A DNA stretch of 17,730 bases, from assembly GCA_945834545.1 (NCBI GenBank), contig CAMAHO010000024.1:1-17730 (forward strand), written 5' to 3'. The notes beneath the pieces were generated by a model. The model saw only the letters and a list, made by a program, of their open reading frames with translations, was not told where the DNA came from and made no database searches. Source of the stretch: an uncultured Lachnospiraceae bacterium (GTDB lineage Bacteria; Bacillota; Clostridia; Lachnospirales; Lachnospiraceae). A program made the translations under genes and the position numbers. Below, piece after piece: positions 7,151 through 15,077 of the stretch (its first letter is position 1; each line of letters starts with the position of its first letter).

Positions 7151-8524
7151 CTATTCCGTTAAAATGTTATCCCAAATCTGTCCTATCAATTCCGTGGTAT
7201 CCTGGGTTGTAGAGCTTGGTTTTTCTAACTCTGCAAAGGAAAAGGACACATCCTTTTTTGCCTCATCAACAGTGATTGTATAGCTTTTTGTAGTATATCC
7301 CGTTTTCTTTAAAATTATTACATGCTCTCCGGCTACTTTATCAAAGCTGCAGGGGGATAGTCCCACAAACGACCCGTCCACATACACCTCCACCTCCTTA
7401 GGAGCATCAATATAGACCTTATATCCGGTTTGCTCCTCTGTTTCAGATTCCGACTCCGTCTCGGGCTCTGTTTCCAGAGATATCTCGACAGTTGCACTTT
7501 CCTCCCCCACACGAATGTATCTGGTCTGCGTTTGATAGCCATCTGCTTTTAGGATTAGCTGATGCAGACCATATTCCAGGGAAATCGGATATGACACATC
7601 TGTCAACTCTCCATCTACATAAAGTTTTGCATCGCCGGGCGTCAACAGGAAGGTAACTCTTCCCTCCTGGGGTAGAACAATCTCGATATCTCCAACATCC
7701 AGAATCGTCTCTGCCCCACGGTTAATCACAACCTCCTTCACTCCACTGCTTCCGTTATGGCTGACTGTTACCTGATAACTTCCCTCTGTCAGGGAAAGAC
7801 GCATATCCGGTACAATTTTTTGTATCAGGCTGCTGCCGATTTCGATCCACCCATCGATAAAATAGGAATCGTTGGCAAGGCGTAAATATCCGTGCCCTTT
7901 TTTCTCCAATACTCCATAAACCGTTGTATCGATTCCGTACAGGGAAAGCACATCGGATGCACTTATGTCTTCTTTTTGTAAGGGAATCCCTTCTTCCGTG
8001 AAGAAATGGGTTCCTTTGTCCAATTTATAGATATCCGCACCTACTGTGACCTCTTTTTTCACGAAATCAAAGACAAAGTTTGTGGTATCTTCTATGACCC
8101 AGGCGTCTTTCGCCTGACTCATTGTAGTCAAGTGTTTCTCGTCCTTCAAAAAGGTCAGGTCCACAAGCTGCCCCGGCAATAGCTGCTCCAGGGAAATTGC
8201 CGAGCCGTATTTATCGAAATAGGAGGTGGTTCCGTCATAGGAAAGGGTGTAATACTTTTCCACTGACAAATTATAAAAGGTTACGGTTCGTTCCTCCGTA
8301 TCCTTTCCCGTCAGAATTGCTGTATCCGCGCTGTCGAAGCTTTCAGGGCCGGTGACAACAAAGCCTGTCCCCGTTTTCTCGCCTGTATCCTTCGAATTCT
8401 GCTCCTCCGGCGTCTGACCACAGCCAAGCAGCAGAGAAAAGCACAGCACAAAAAACAGGCAAGCTGCGATTCCCGCCTGTTTTTTCGGCTCTTGTTTTTG
8501 TATCCTTCCTCTTTCGTTTCCCAC
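7151..8524 (-). CDS. PEGA-domain lipoprotein
   Basis: Predicted surface lipoprotein of unknown role. Seen in 457 aa: basic N terminus, hydrophobic signal about 18-33 and lipobox LLLGC with Cys35, so export and lipid anchoring outside the membrane are expected. A beta-rich region without recognised family follows (about 60-225). Then come PEGA-type repeats, clear at about 289-350 (YVDGE ... YGLHQLILKADGY) and 368-432 (YVDGSFVGLSPC ... GEHVIILKKTGY), with a third more divergent copy possible at 226-280. An acidic linker (ETEPETESESETEEQ) joins the last two. The start is GTG, with GGGAG about 7 nt upstream. It lies 21 bp after the CotS-like gene, so the two are probably co-transcribed. PEGA modules often occur in surface-layer-associated proteins; no catalytic motif is visible. 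Confidence 0.85.
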   Translation of the reverse strand: MGNERGRIQKQEPKKQAGIAACLFFVLCFSLLLGCGQTPEEQNSKDTGEKTGTGFVVTGPESFDSADTAILTGKDTEERTVTFYNLSVEKYYTLSYDGTTSYFDKYGSAISLEQLLPGQLVDLTFLKDEKHLTTMSQAKDAWVIEDTTNFVFDFVKKEVTVGADIYKLDKGTHFFTEEGIPLQKEDISASDVLSLYGIDTTVYGVLEKKGHGYLRLANDSYFIDGWIEIGSSLIQKIVPDMRLSLTEGSYQVTVSHNGSSGVKEVVINRGAETILDVGDIEIVLPQEGRVTFLLTPGDAKLYVDGELTDVSYPISLEYGLHQLILKADGYQTQTRYIRVGEESATVEISLETEPETESESETEEQTGYKVYIDAPKEVEVYVDGSFVGLSPCSFDKVAGEHVIILKKTGYTTKSYTITVDEAKKDVSFSFAELEKPSSTTQDTTELIGQIWDNILTE

Positions 8525-8545
8525 TAGGCTCTCCCATCTTGTAAT

Positions 8546-9532
8546 CTAAGACAACAGGAATTCCTTCAGAAATTGCTGCTTTTGGTTTTCCTGTGCCAGT
8601 ATTTTCTCCAGTTTCTCCACATTCTTTCCGGAAACAAACACCTTTCCGGTATTAAAATAGCAATTCACAATCTTCCGGAATTTCTCCGGGTAAGATAATC
8701 GAAAGTACAAATCCAACCGGCCCTCCTCCGACAAAGGGCTTTCCTTTTCATAGGCTCTAAGAAGCTTCTTCCCAAGCTCTATGGACCAGTCGTTTTTTTC
8801 CATTACCTTTCTAAGCAGAAGATACAGGTCTCTCACCGGATAATCCAGTATAAACTTCTCAAAGTTAATAATAAACCATTCTCCATCCTTATACAAGAGA
8901 TTGTGATACTGAAAATCCCCGTGGCAATAGGTACAACGGGAATACGCGCTGCGACCAAGTGTGGCTCCCAGGTGATTCTGCCAGCTTGCCGTCACTTCCA
9001 AGGCCTGCTCTAAAAAACTATCGTAGACCTGTGAAAGAGCCAACTCGAACCCGTTCTTCTGGCTCTTTTTTCGCAAATATTTTCGTACTCTGGCCAGCTC
9101 CCTGTTTTTCTTCTCATATTCTGAAAAGACAGAATGCTCCTGCTTTTCGGTATCCGTTTCCACCAAAGACAGTGGCATGACCTGGTGCAATTTTGCCAGC
9201 AGGGTAACCACCTCTTCCAATTCCGTTTCACTCAAAATATTGCATTCACGACCATCCGGATAGGTCTTAAGGATGTAATCCACGCCCTCCCGGTCTTTCA
9301 CATAGAGCTCTCCGTCCTTTGTGGGAAGAATCACCTCCCCCTGCATAAATCCCTGCTCCCGAATCTGAAACAGCAGCTTATTCTGCAAGGTAAGGCGCTC
9401 CTTTTGCCCTCTATATTCCCGGAGTATCAGACTTCCGGAGGGGGTATCACACACAATAGCGTCCCTTCCTTTTCTGGTCTCCAAAATCTCCACATCATAT
9501 TGCTCCAATAAGGAAACGGCTCTGTCATTCAT
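8546..9532 (-). CDS. CotS/CotI-like spore coat kinase-fold protein
   Basis: Protein of the aminoglycoside phosphotransferase/CotS fold family; B. subtilis CotS and relatives are spore coat proteins. In 328 aa: a lysine-containing N-lobe, the catalytic-loop motif HGDFQYHN at 204-211 and the following metal-site segment INFEKF at 222-227, then DLYLLLRKVMEKNDWS, typical of clostridial CotS proteins. The usual Asp of the second motif (DFE/DFG-like) is Asn here. I recall this in clostridial relatives but cannot check it, so catalytic activity is uncertain. I chose ATG 9532, with GAGAGGG about 8 nt upstream. The frame is open further to a TTG at 9643, but that extension has no ribosome site. It follows cca after 111 bp and precedes the lipoprotein gene by 21 bp. 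Confidence 0.8.
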   Translation of the reverse strand: MNDRAVSLLEQYDVEILETRKGRDAIVCDTPSGSLILREYRGQKERLTLQNKLLFQIREQGFMQGEVILPTKDGELYVKDREGVDYILKTYPDGRECNILSETELEEVVTLLAKLHQVMPLSLVETDTEKQEHSVFSEYEKKNRELARVRKYLRKKSQKNGFELALSQVYDSFLEQALEVTASWQNHLGATLGRSAYSRCTYCHGDFQYHNLLYKDGEWFIINFEKFILDYPVRDLYLLLRKVMEKNDWSIELGKKLLRAYEKESPLSEEGRLDLYFRLSYPEKFRKIVNCYFNTGKVFVSGKNVEKLEKILAQENQKQQFLKEFLLS

Positions 9533-9643
9533 AAAAATACCCTCTCTATCCTGACTTGGAGTAAAGCCCGCTCCAATTATGTAGCGACCCCTTGATTTAC
9601 TCCTAACCCATCTTATGAAAGAGAGGGAAAAGTTATGAAACAA

Positions 9644-11002
9644 TTATCTATGCAAATGGTTCATTTTTACAAACTCCAAAAGAGTCTGTTTTTCATTTTC
9701 CGCCGGATTTTCAATGACCAAATCCAGCAGCTTATTCAGAATCTCCCCTATTTCCTTACCGGCAGGAATCCCTATGGCTTTCAAGTCCTCCCCGTTCACA
9801 GCAAGGCTTTTTAAGCTGACGCAATACTCTTTCTTAAGTATCTCCTGATACAGCTCCCGCCACAAAGCCAGGTTCGCCAGCTTTTCCTCCCGCTTGTACT
9901 CACTTTGAGCACAAATATCAGCATAGGCGATATCCAACAGATAGGGAAAGGCCTCCTCCCCTATTTTGTGCAACATACGCCTTGCGTTTTTCGGGGTTGC
10001 CTGCACTCCTGTGCTGAAATCATGGAAATACACCAATTTACAGACCAAATTTATGGTATCATTGTCAAACTTAAGTCTCTTTAAAATCGTCCTGGCCAGC
10101 TCTTTTCCCTTGGCAGGATGGCCATAAAAGTGCGTTACCCCCTTTTCATCCACCGTAAGGGTTTCCGGCTTTCCTACATCATGCAGCAGGACAGCCAGAC
10201 GCAGAACTTTGTCCTTTGGGGTATGTCGTAACGCTACCAGCGTATGCTCCCCCACACTGTAGAGATGGTGCTTGTGCAGCTGAGGCTGCTGCATCATACT
10301 GTCAAACTCCGGGAAGAACACTTCTGTGAGTCCCGCCTCATAGGCCAATCGAATATGGTCTGGGTGGTCTGATACCATAAGCTTTACCAGCTCTGTCTGA
10401 ATTCGTTCCGCACTGATTTTACTCAGGCTGGGGGCCAGTTTTTTGATGGCCTCAAAGGTCTCAGGTTCCATTTCATACCCCAGCTGAGCAGCAAATCGTA
10501 TGCCACGCATCATTCTCAGAGCATCCTCGGAAAATCGCTCCAGAGGCTCCCCTACGCAACGAATGATACCCTTTTGTAAGTCCTCCAATCCGTGAAACAA
10601 ATCCACCAATCCTGCCCGATGGTTGTAGGCCATAGCATTGATCGTGAAATCCCGTCTTCTCAGGTCCTCCCTGAGGCTGGGAGTAAAGGTGACCTCCGTT
10701 GGATGTCTTCCGTCCTCATATTTCCCATCAATCCGATAGGTGGTCACTTCAAAGCCTTCCTTTTGCAGCAGAATGGTAACTGTACCGTGGGCAATCCCTG
10801 TATCAATGGTGTGGGGAAACAGCCCTTTTACCTCCTCCGGCTTTGCAGAAGTAGTGATATCCCAATCCATGGGCTCTTTTCCCAGCAGACTGTCCCTGAC
10901 ACAGCCTCCCACGACATAAGCCTCAAAGCCTGCTTTTTCCAGTACATCGATTATATAGGCTGCCTTTTGCGGCATCTGTATTTCCCTAAGGGATAAATTC
11001 AT
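9644..11002 (-). CDS. cca: CCA tRNA nucleotidyltransferase with HD domain
   Basis: Adds or repairs the 3' CCA end of tRNAs using CTP and ATP. In 452 aa (numbered from ATG 11002): VGGCVRD at 31-37, catalytic DWD at 46-48, RRDFTINAMAYN at 116-127 (nucleotide-selecting region) and SEDALRMMRGIRFAAQL at about 158-174. These are all class II CCA-adding/poly(A) polymerase signatures. The C-terminal half holds an HD phosphohydrolase-type domain (HHLYSVGEHT, then LLHDVGKPE at about 272-280, then YGHPAKG), as in many clostridial Cca proteins. I chose the start with GGAGG 6 nt upstream; it overlaps the end of the preceding HAD gene by 17 bp, showing coupling. A poly(A) polymerase is the alternative, but a Gram-positive gene of this length is usually cca. 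Confidence 0.93.
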   Translation of the reverse strand: MNLSLREIQMPQKAAYIIDVLEKAGFEAYVVGGCVRDSLLGKEPMDWDITTSAKPEEVKGLFPHTIDTGIAHGTVTILLQKEGFEVTTYRIDGKYEDGRHPTEVTFTPSLREDLRRRDFTINAMAYNHRAGLVDLFHGLEDLQKGIIRCVGEPLERFSEDALRMMRGIRFAAQLGYEMEPETFEAIKKLAPSLSKISAERIQTELVKLMVSDHPDHIRLAYEAGLTEVFFPEFDSMMQQPQLHKHHLYSVGEHTLVALRHTPKDKVLRLAVLLHDVGKPETLTVDEKGVTHFYGHPAKGKELARTILKRLKFDNDTINLVCKLVYFHDFSTGVQATPKNARRMLHKIGEEAFPYLLDIAYADICAQSEYKREEKLANLALWRELYQEILKKEYCVSLKSLAVNGEDLKAIGIPAGKEIGEILNKLLDLVIENPAENEKQTLLEFVKMNHLHR

Positions 11003-11792
11003 GTATGACCTCCACAATTCCGTCCTCATCATTGGAAGCGGTAATGTAATCCGCCACTTCCTTTAGGGCCTTCTGCGCATTTCCCATAGCTACGCCGACT
11101 CCGGCATATTTCACCATGGAAATATCGTTAAAACCGTCTCCGCAGCAGATGGTATCCTCCCTCTTTACCCCTAAGACCTCCAGAATTCTTGCAAGGGATG
11201 TGGCCTTGTCTACATTGAGGGGCATAATCTCTATGAAAAAGGGCTCGGAACGGTAGATGCTGGCCTCTCCCTTATACAGCTCGCGAAGCTGTCTCTCGTA
11301 ATCCGGTGCCACATTAGCCGGGGCTGTCATGAGACACTTGTTGATATCAAAATCCACGAAGTCCACAAAATTCTCTACCACCTGAATCTTAATTCCATTG
11401 ATTCGAGCTTCCAATGCAACATACTCATCCGGCTCAAAGGCGGATATGACGGTATCTCCCAGATAGGTAATCAGTCCGCAGCTGTGTTCTTTTGCAAAGC
11501 GGTATAGGCTGGGAATCAGGGAACGGGACAGCAGTCTCTGATAGATGACCTCTCCCGTACGGCATTCAATTACCTTTGCTCCGTTAAAGCTAAGCAGATA
11601 GCCGCCATACTCCTCCATCCGAAGCTCCCTTTCTGCAGCTCGCATTCCGGGGGTAGGTCTGCCGGAAGCCAACACCAAATCATGTCCCTTAGCTGCCATC
11701 TCCCAGATGGCATTCTTGGTTGCCTGGGTGATTTCCTTTTTCGAATTTGTTAAGGTCCCGTCGATATCCAACACTAATACTTTCTTGTCCAT
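10986..11792 (-). CDS. Cof-type HAD-IIB family phosphatase
   Basis: Cytoplasmic haloacid-dehalogenase hydrolase, likely dephosphorylating sugar phosphates or similar small metabolites; the substrate cannot be read from sequence. In 268 aa: motif I DIDGT at 9-13 with nucleophile Asp9, motif II LASGRP at 41-46, motif III Lys196 (DKATSL) and motif IV GDGFNDISM at 218-226. The C2-type cap lies between motifs II and III. AAGGAGA precedes the ATG at good spacing. It follows the MATE gene by 22 bp and overlaps cca by 17 bp, so the three genes are almost surely co-transcribed. Confidence 0.93.
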   Translation of the reverse strand: MDKKVLVLDIDGTLTNSKKEITQATKNAIWEMAAKGHDLVLASGRPTPGMRAAERELRMEEYGGYLLSFNGAKVIECRTGEVIYQRLLSRSLIPSLYRFAKEHSCGLITYLGDTVISAFEPDEYVALEARINGIKIQVVENFVDFVDFDINKCLMTAPANVAPDYERQLRELYKGEASIYRSEPFFIEIMPLNVDKATSLARILEVLGVKREDTICCGDGFNDISMVKYAGVGVAMGNAQKALKEVADYITASNDEDGIVEVIHEFIP

Positions 11793-11814
11793 CTTGTCTC
11801 CTTTGTGGGCTTAT

Positions 11815-13203
11815 TTACGCTGTTTGTTTTCGTTTCATTTCTCTTACTACACTGATTGTCAGCGGCAAGGATAACACAAAGGCACAGACATCTGCTACAC
11901 TTTGGCATACCTGCACGCCGAACAATCCTAAGAAGGTGGGAAGAATATAGATAAAAGGCAGGAAAAAGAGCCCCTGTCTCGCCGCAGCCAGCAGTGTGGC
12001 GCGAAATGCCTTCCCAATAGATTGCATCATCATATTACCCATAACCACAAAAACATTCAAGGGGAAAATAAGCCAATGAATCCTCATGGTTAAGGTGCCA
12101 ATCTCTATGACCATAGGGTCTGCCTTGCGGAAGGTTGCTACTATAGGCTCTGCAAATACAAAGCCGAATACGGAAATCAGAATGAGAAACACAAAGCCTA
12201 CCTTGATACAGAAAAAGAAGGCTTTTCGAACCCTCTCATAGAGCTTTGCTCCATAATTGATTCCGCAGACCGGCTGAAAGCCCTGCCCGAAGCCAATCAA
12301 AGCAGAATTTGCAAACATGGAAACCCTGTTCACAATAGACATAGCAGCGATTGCCGCATCCCCCATTCCGGGGCCGGCCAGCTCTCCGTAAAATCCTGCT
12401 GCCCTATTCAGGCTGACTTGCGCCACACTGGCTAAGCCCTGTCTGCACAGAGAGGGAATCCCTCCCCGAAATATCTCATAGAAGTATTCCCATTTCAGCT
12501 TAAACTTAGAGATACGAATGCGGATATTTCCGCTCCTATGAGTCATAAACAAAAGAATGCTAAAGCTGATAATCTGGCTGCAGGTTGTTGCCAGGGCAGC
12601 TCCTGCCACCTGCAAGTCCAGGACAAAGATAAAAATGGGGTCCAGAATCAGGTTGATAATCGCACCGGTAACAATCCCAATCATGGAAAAGGAAGCACTT
12701 CCCTGGAATCGAAGCTGATTGTTCAACACGAAGGAGGTCATAGTAAAGGGTGTCCCCAACAGAATAAAGCGAAGATAATCCTTCGTCAGAGGTAAAATGG
12801 TTTCCGTGGAGCCCAGAACTCTGGAAATTGGGTCCAAAAAAAGTAACCCCAAGGTGCCCAACAAAATACCCGTTCCAAAGGACAAAAACACTCCGTTTGC
12901 TGCCATTCCCTCTGCCTTTTCGAAATCCCCCGAACCAAGACACCGTGAGATATAGCTTCCGGAGCCATGACCATAGAAGAACCCACAAGCCTGAATCAAC
13001 GCCATAACAGAAAAAACCACCCCTACTGCTCCCGTAGCCTGGGTGCTGATTTTCCCTACAAAAAAGGTATCTGCCATATTGTAAAAGGAAGTAATCAGCA
13101 TACTGATTATGGTAGGAATCGCCATACTGCACACCAGTCGCGGAATCGGCGTGGTGGTCATATATTCCACTTTTTCCTCTCGATTCATTTTACCCACGTT
13201 CAT
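11815..13203 (-). CDS. MATE-family multidrug/metabolite efflux transporter
   Basis: Twelve-helix cation-coupled antiporter of the MATE family. Length is 462 aa, as usual. The N-terminal stretch AIPTIISMLITSFYNMADTFFVG is diagnostic, and the two-fold pseudo-repeat shows again after about residue 235 (FRGGIPSLCRQGLASVAQV). It is closest in style to the large group of clostridial MATE proteins of unknown substrate. The ATG has AAAGGAA about 7 nt upstream; a second ATG lies five codons in. Only 15 bp upstream of the ATG a perfect 52-bp inverted repeat begins, so its native promoter has been displaced or replaced. First gene of the MATE-HAD-cca group. Confidence 0.92.
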   Translation of the reverse strand: MNVGKMNREEKVEYMTTTPIPRLVCSMAIPTIISMLITSFYNMADTFFVGKISTQATGAVGVVFSVMALIQACGFFYGHGSGSYISRCLGSGDFEKAEGMAANGVFLSFGTGILLGTLGLLFLDPISRVLGSTETILPLTKDYLRFILLGTPFTMTSFVLNNQLRFQGSASFSMIGIVTGAIINLILDPIFIFVLDLQVAGAALATTCSQIISFSILLFMTHRSGNIRIRISKFKLKWEYFYEIFRGGIPSLCRQGLASVAQVSLNRAAGFYGELAGPGMGDAAIAAMSIVNRVSMFANSALIGFGQGFQPVCGINYGAKLYERVRKAFFFCIKVGFVFLILISVFGFVFAEPIVATFRKADPMVIEIGTLTMRIHWLIFPLNVFVVMGNMMMQSIGKAFRATLLAAARQGLFFLPFIYILPTFLGLFGVQVCQSVADVCAFVLSLPLTISVVREMKRKQTA

Positions 13204-13218
13204 GCTATTTCCTTTCTG

Positions 13219-13358
13219 GGCAGCATTAGGGACGGAGTTTTTTGTTGCTTATATCTGTCCCCTATGTTGCTATTTATGCGGTATTTTATTATATGATTTT
13301 AGCAAAGCAACATAGGGGACAGATATAAGCAACAAAAAACTCCGTCCCTAATGCTGCC
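13219..13358. repeat. Perfect 52-bp inverted-repeat element (REPIN-like)
   Basis: Positions 13219-13270 and 13307-13358 are exact reverse complements (52 of 52), separated by a 36-nt AT-rich loop. Each arm holds the module TAGGGACG, 21 nt, TGTCCCCTA, so each arm could fold by itself and both could fold together. No reading frame and no target-site duplication are visible. The layout (two inverted REP-like units around a spacer) resembles REPINs that depend on RAYT/TnpA-REP transposases; none is encoded here. A similar end is present at 1-36. Confidence 0.88.
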
Positions 13359-13364
13359 ATCTAC

Positions 13365-13393
13365 AGGAAAGCCGGCTTGTAGCCGGCTTTCCT
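13365..13393 (-). terminator. Terminator hairpin after the foldase gene
   Basis: A perfect 13-bp stem (AGGAAAGCCGGCT, loop of 3, AGCCGGCTTTCCT) starts 30 nt after the stop of the foldase gene. The tail on the minus strand is only moderately T-rich (TTTCCTGT), so it stops transcription mainly by its very stable GC core. It lies 6 bp from the inverted-repeat element. Confidence 0.75.
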
Positions 13394-13422
13394 AAATAAA
13401 CATCCTTCTTATTTGTTCAATC

Positions 13423-14988
13423 TTACTCTGCACTTTCCTCTTCGGTTTCTGCATTGCCTTCCTCTTCGGAAACGGTCTCAGACTCCTGAGCTGCAGCTTC
13501 CTCAGAAGCCTTCTGCTCTGCTTCCACCTTCAAGTAATTCAATTTTCCTTTAGAATCATTTACTACTATTGTTTCCGTTAAACCTTCAATATATTCCGTA
13601 ACTCTGTCATTTGTAATAGTAGATTCAATCTCAGAATGCCAAAGTGGAGCACCTTCTCCTACATAGTACAGTAAATACTGGGTGTTTTCATCATACTCAA
13701 CAACCCCTGCATCACCGGACTTTCTGCCTTCTGCGAAAATCCATTCATCAAAGACCTCACCTAAAGAATTCTTGCTGACATTCTCAAAGAGGCCGTCATT
13801 TTCATAGTCGGTAATGCCAATCTCCTTACCAAGCTGGATAAAGGCATCCTCTGTTCCACCCTTCTGGTTCCACTGCTCTAAGGCGGCCTGTCCGTCACCA
13901 CTTAAGGCAATCACACGCACATTTGCAGTGGCTGACTCGTCACGATATCTCTTTTCAAAGGAGAGAACATAGTACTGATGATAATCATCATCGCGAAGAA
14001 CTACGGTATCGGAGGCCTTCCTCTCTTCTGCAAAAAGCCAATCCTTGATGATCACATCCGCATTTACCCGACGAACATTTTCCTGCAGCTCACCATCATC
14101 TGCCACGGTCTCTTGTGCTTCCTCAGCCTGTGCCAGTGCAAGCTCCATAGCCTTCTCTATCTCAGCCTCGGAAGGAGTGTAGGCTGCATCCTCGTCTGTC
14201 TCGCTGCCCTCTTCCACCGGGTCAGCCAATTCCGTAGGTTCTGTAGGCAGCTCAGCCTTCACGATAACCTGTTTATAATCTACGGAGTCATACTCATCCT
14301 TGTTCTCCTCGTAGTAGGAAGTGATCTCTTCTTCAGAAGGAGCATTGTCCTTTGTAATCTTATCATTATAAGCAGATACAACCAACCCTTCCTTTACATA
14401 ATCCTCAATTCTGGAGGCAGTAGCATAAGGACCAAATAGTCCCTTAAGATACTCTGTTGTCTTCATTCCCTCATCGGAAGCTGCCTGGGTCACATCCTCC
14501 ATAAACTCCTGGTACTCTTCTTCAAGCGTATCATGCACAAAACTGTTCTTTTCCGCATCCTGCTTTAAGGCCTTGGAGCGCTTCAGGTTGTCTACTGTAA
14601 GCTGGTCAAAATAATCTGCCCAGGTTAATGTGTCTGAATACATTTGAGTCGAAAAATCCTGAGATACATCTAAGCCAAAATAACTTAAATAGTTTCCGTA
14701 GGTGTTGATATAATTATTCTTTACAATATTGTAATTATAATCATACTCAACCTTTGTAATCTTCTCCCCTGCTACCTCAATGTAAGAATTATGAATTGTC
14801 ATATACGTGTTGATGGGAGCAATCAATACAAGGGCAACCACCACCAGCAAAAGTACCATCCCGCCAATTGCTGTAAGCTTCTTTTCCTTCTTCTCCTGTG
14901 CCTTCTCTCTTGCACGTCTCTCCATCTTTCGGTCGTATTTGGTAACAACCTTTTTTTCTGTTTCTTCTATTTTATCCTTCTTTGCCAT
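13423..14988 (-). CDS. Membrane-anchored foldase-like protein (SurA/PrsA-type, duplicated C-terminal module)
   Basis: Probable extracytoplasmic folding factor of the SurA-N/parvulin group. Seen in 521 aa: a highly charged cytoplasmic N terminus (1-37), one membrane helix about 39-57, and then the VAGEKITKVEYDY segment typical of the SurA-type N-terminal chaperone domain. A helical region follows to about 235, then an acidic insert (about 247-300). Two copies of a module lie at about 316-345 (DWLFAEERKASDTVVLRDDD) and 415-445 (EWIFAEGRKSGDAGVVEYDE), and the tail is strongly acidic (497-521). The repeated W-FAE-RK--D pattern resembles the C-terminal half of parvulin domains, but I do not see a complete canonical parvulin active site, so isomerase activity is uncertain. 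AGGAGA lies 7 nt before the ATG. Monocistronic: terminator after it, inverted-repeat element before it. Confidence 0.8.
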   Translation of the reverse strand: MAKKDKIEETEKKVVTKYDRKMERRAREKAQEKKEKKLTAIGGMVLLLVVVALVLIAPINTYMTIHNSYIEVAGEKITKVEYDYNYNIVKNNYINTYGNYLSYFGLDVSQDFSTQMYSDTLTWADYFDQLTVDNLKRSKALKQDAEKNSFVHDTLEEEYQEFMEDVTQAASDEGMKTTEYLKGLFGPYATASRIEDYVKEGLVVSAYNDKITKDNAPSEEEITSYYEENKDEYDSVDYKQVIVKAELPTEPTELADPVEEGSETDEDAAYTPSEAEIEKAMELALAQAEEAQETVADDGELQENVRRVNADVIIKDWLFAEERKASDTVVLRDDDYHQYYVLSFEKRYRDESATANVRVIALSGDGQAALEQWNQKGGTEDAFIQLGKEIGITDYENDGLFENVSKNSLGEVFDEWIFAEGRKSGDAGVVEYDENTQYLLYYVGEGAPLWHSEIESTITNDRVTEYIEGLTETIVVNDSKGKLNYLKVEAEQKASEEAAAQESETVSEEEGNAETEEESAE

Positions 14989-15023
14989 CGGATATCTCCT
15001 TCCATGTGATGAAATACCGTATT

Positions 15024-15052
15024 ATTCTAATATATTTTTATTGAAATGAAAA
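15024..15052 (-). promoter_or_regulatory. Candidate sigma-A promoter of the foldase gene
   Basis: Minus strand -35 TTTTCA (15047-15052), 17-bp spacer, -10 TAGAAT (15024-15029), within the AT-rich 89 bp between the inverted-repeat element and the gene. It is weak at -35. It is enclosed by a separate imperfect inverted repeat (15003-15015 against 15056-15076). Confidence 0.35.
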
Positions 15053-15077
15053 GAGATTTCATCATTTTTTCACATGT

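Noticed and set aside
9558..9603. 8-bp inverted repeat GGAGTAAA/TTTACTCC between cca and the CotS-like gene
   Set aside because: The stem is short, the loop is 30 nt and there is no T run; it could be chance, though the 111-bp gap may hold a promoter I cannot identify.
13242..13251. TTGTTGCTTA in the 52-bp arm resembles the leuA repeat unit
   Set aside because: It is single, not paired at 17 bp, and lies in a mobile-type repeat; most likely coincidence.
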